From NCBI GenBank assembly GCA_002340765.1, contig DDMS01000029.1, forward strand, positions 8,707 to 15,216: a stretch of DNA of 6,510 nucleotides, given 5' to 3'. Of the stretch, positions 5,530 to 6,510 are shown piece by piece. Each line of letters starts with the position of its first letter. Position 1 is the first letter of the stretch. The stretch is from Flavobacteriaceae bacterium UBA2540 (GTDB lineage Bacteria; Bacteroidota; Bacteroidia; Flavobacteriales; Flavobacteriaceae). A program made the translations under genes and the position numbers. The notes under the pieces are model-generated. The model made no database searches. It worked only from the letters and a program-made list of their open reading frames with translations, and was not told where the DNA came from.

Positions 5530-6510
5530 TTATTTATTTTCTTCAGAAAAGTAAGTTCTTACTTTCATTTTATAAAATTGCTGCAAAGGTAATGATTGTC
5601 GATTTAATATTTCTGTTTGATTGTAAAACTGCTTTTTAAACTCAATTGCTTTGAGGTTATTTCTATCATTTTCTGATTTGTTGGTGTCTGATTTTCTTTG
5701 ATTTTCTTTTCCTTGCTCAAATACAGCTGTGTCTAACTTTAACAATTCGTAGTTTAATTGTTGGATTTTTTTTAATGTCTCTGCATTAAAACCCTTTTCA
5801 AGAATATCATTTTCCAATTCCTCCATAGATTTTAACGCTTTTTTTGCATTGCTCCCTCCAGGCTTTTCGGTTTCTTTGATTGCATTTTGTAATTGTTGCC
5901 TTAGCTGACTTTGTTCTTTATAAATTTCATAGATTTCGCCATCTAAATCATTAGTATCCCCAAGTCCTTGACCTTGTTTTTTTCCATTGTTTTTCTCTCG
6001 TTTTTCGTCCCCTGCGTCATTTCCCTCGCCTTTACCTTTTTTATCTCCATTTTTCACCCCTTCTTTCATTTTTTCAGAAATTTCTTCTTGTTTTTTAATC
6101 AAATCTGGCAAACTAAAATCTCCTTTTCCCTTTTTTCCTTCTCCTATTTTCATGTTCATATTATCTTTCATATTACTCAAAATATTGCTTAAATAATCAG
6201 ACAAATTATTAGTCGCTGTCATCACGTAACGTTGATTTGAAATTCCCTGTGAAAATCTACTTTCAGAAAAATTTTCTAATGATTGATCCAAATTATAGTG
6301 TGCTGAAGACAAATCCGTTTGGATTTTAATTGAAATCGTTGGAACCCTCATTGAAAGTACATACAAACTATCATCAATATGTTCAAAATACGTTTTTATC
6401 TGATTTTGTTTTTTTAGGACTTTACCAAAGTCAGGGTGCGTAGCAGAAATTTCGCCAAACTTATTCATCAATTGTTCTTGTTCATGTGAAAAAAGGACTA
6501 AATTTTCTAA
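5530..6510 (-). CDS. DUF4175-type protein, C-terminal part (N-terminus outside window)
   Basis: The frame is open to the window edge, so 326 C-terminal residues are visible and the true start lies beyond 6510. A TTG-ATG pair near 6466-6471 is internal, because coding continues upstream as ENLVLFSHEQEQ. The visible part starts with a helical region (about 6150-6510). A Lys/Gly-rich low-complexity linker follows (about 5950-6150, with runs such as EGKKGKG and NGDKKGKGEG). A second helical, coiled-coil-like part contains IYEIYKEQSQLRQQLQ and ends with YKMKVRTYFSEENK. This layout, and the position directly before ybeY and mnmG, match the large (often over 1000 residues) DUF4175 proteins of Flavobacteriia, which have N-terminal membrane helices. 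Their function is unknown. The assignment rests on the Gln/Lys-rich C-terminus and synteny, not on a catalytic motif. Confidence 0.75.
   Translation of the reverse strand, partial: LENLVLFSHEQEQLMNKFGEISATHPDFGKVLKKQNQIKTYFEHIDDSLYVLSMRVPTISIKIQTDLSSAHYNLDQSLENFSESRFSQGISNQRYVMTATNNLSDYLSNILSNMKDNMNMKIGEGKKGKGDFSLPDLIKKQEEISEKMKEGVKNGDKKGKGEGNDAGDEKREKNNGKKQGQGLGDTNDLDGEIYEIYKEQSQLRQQLQNAIKETEKPGGSNAKKALKSMEELENDILEKGFNAETLKKIQQLNYELLKLDTAVFEQGKENQRKSDTNKSENDRNNLKAIEFKKQFYNQTEILNRQSLPLQQFYKMKVRTYFSEENK

Noticed and set aside
5968..6196. Plus-strand Phe/Ser-rich ORFs that look like membrane proteins
   Set aside because: They are the complement of the Lys/Gly-rich DUF4175 linker; a polypyrimidine strand always reads as Phe, Ser, Leu and Pro.
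6466..6471. TTG-ATG as the start of the DUF4175 gene
   Set aside because: The same frame stays open to the window edge with sensible helical sequence (ENLVLFSHEQEQ), so this is an internal position of a larger protein.

Overview
The window is AT-rich and looks like a chromosomal piece of a marine-type member of the Flavobacteriia (Bacteroidota). The reasons are the strong A/T codon bias, the general lack of Shine-Dalgarno-like leaders, and the minus-strand gene order DUF4175 protein - ybeY - mnmG - SAM methyltransferase, which I recall from that group. The genus cannot be fixed from this piece.

Left half (1-2140, plus strand) is an accessory, partly decaying zone. It opens with an 8-bp tandem repeat and a four-helix-bundle (S23 / 23S rRNA intervening-sequence protein) gene broken by one frameshift. 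The two ends of this block are complementary over 35 positions, so the block resembles a stand-alone copy of an rRNA intervening sequence. Its right arm stops 10 bp before an intact D-2-hydroxyacid dehydrogenase of the phosphoglycerate dehydrogenase type. Next come a badly damaged DUF1801 relic in three reading frames with an internal deletion, and an intact small four-helix membrane protein of DoxX type. Neither pseudogene appears as a long ORF; both were found by joining frames.

A 142-bp gap (2141-2282) separates the converging plus-strand and minus-strand genes and shows no convincing terminator.

Right half (2283-6510, minus strand) is a compact conserved cluster. In transcription order it holds the C-terminal part of a large DUF4175 protein (N-terminus beyond the window), ybeY (rRNA maturation endonuclease) 5 bp later, mnmG (tRNA wobble-uridine modification, FAD enzyme), and a class I SAM methyltransferase. 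Two of these genes act on RNA used in translation. The gaps on each side of mnmG are both 46 bp long, and each holds a 16-bp palindrome that matches the ParB-binding parS consensus at 15 of 16 positions. This pair of candidate centromere sites flanking mnmG is the most notable non-coding signal and suggests that the locus lies in the origin-proximal partition domain, although a leader-hairpin role is also possible.

I found no tRNA, rRNA, CRISPR array, transposase or phage gene, and I do not see a clearly new multi-gene system.
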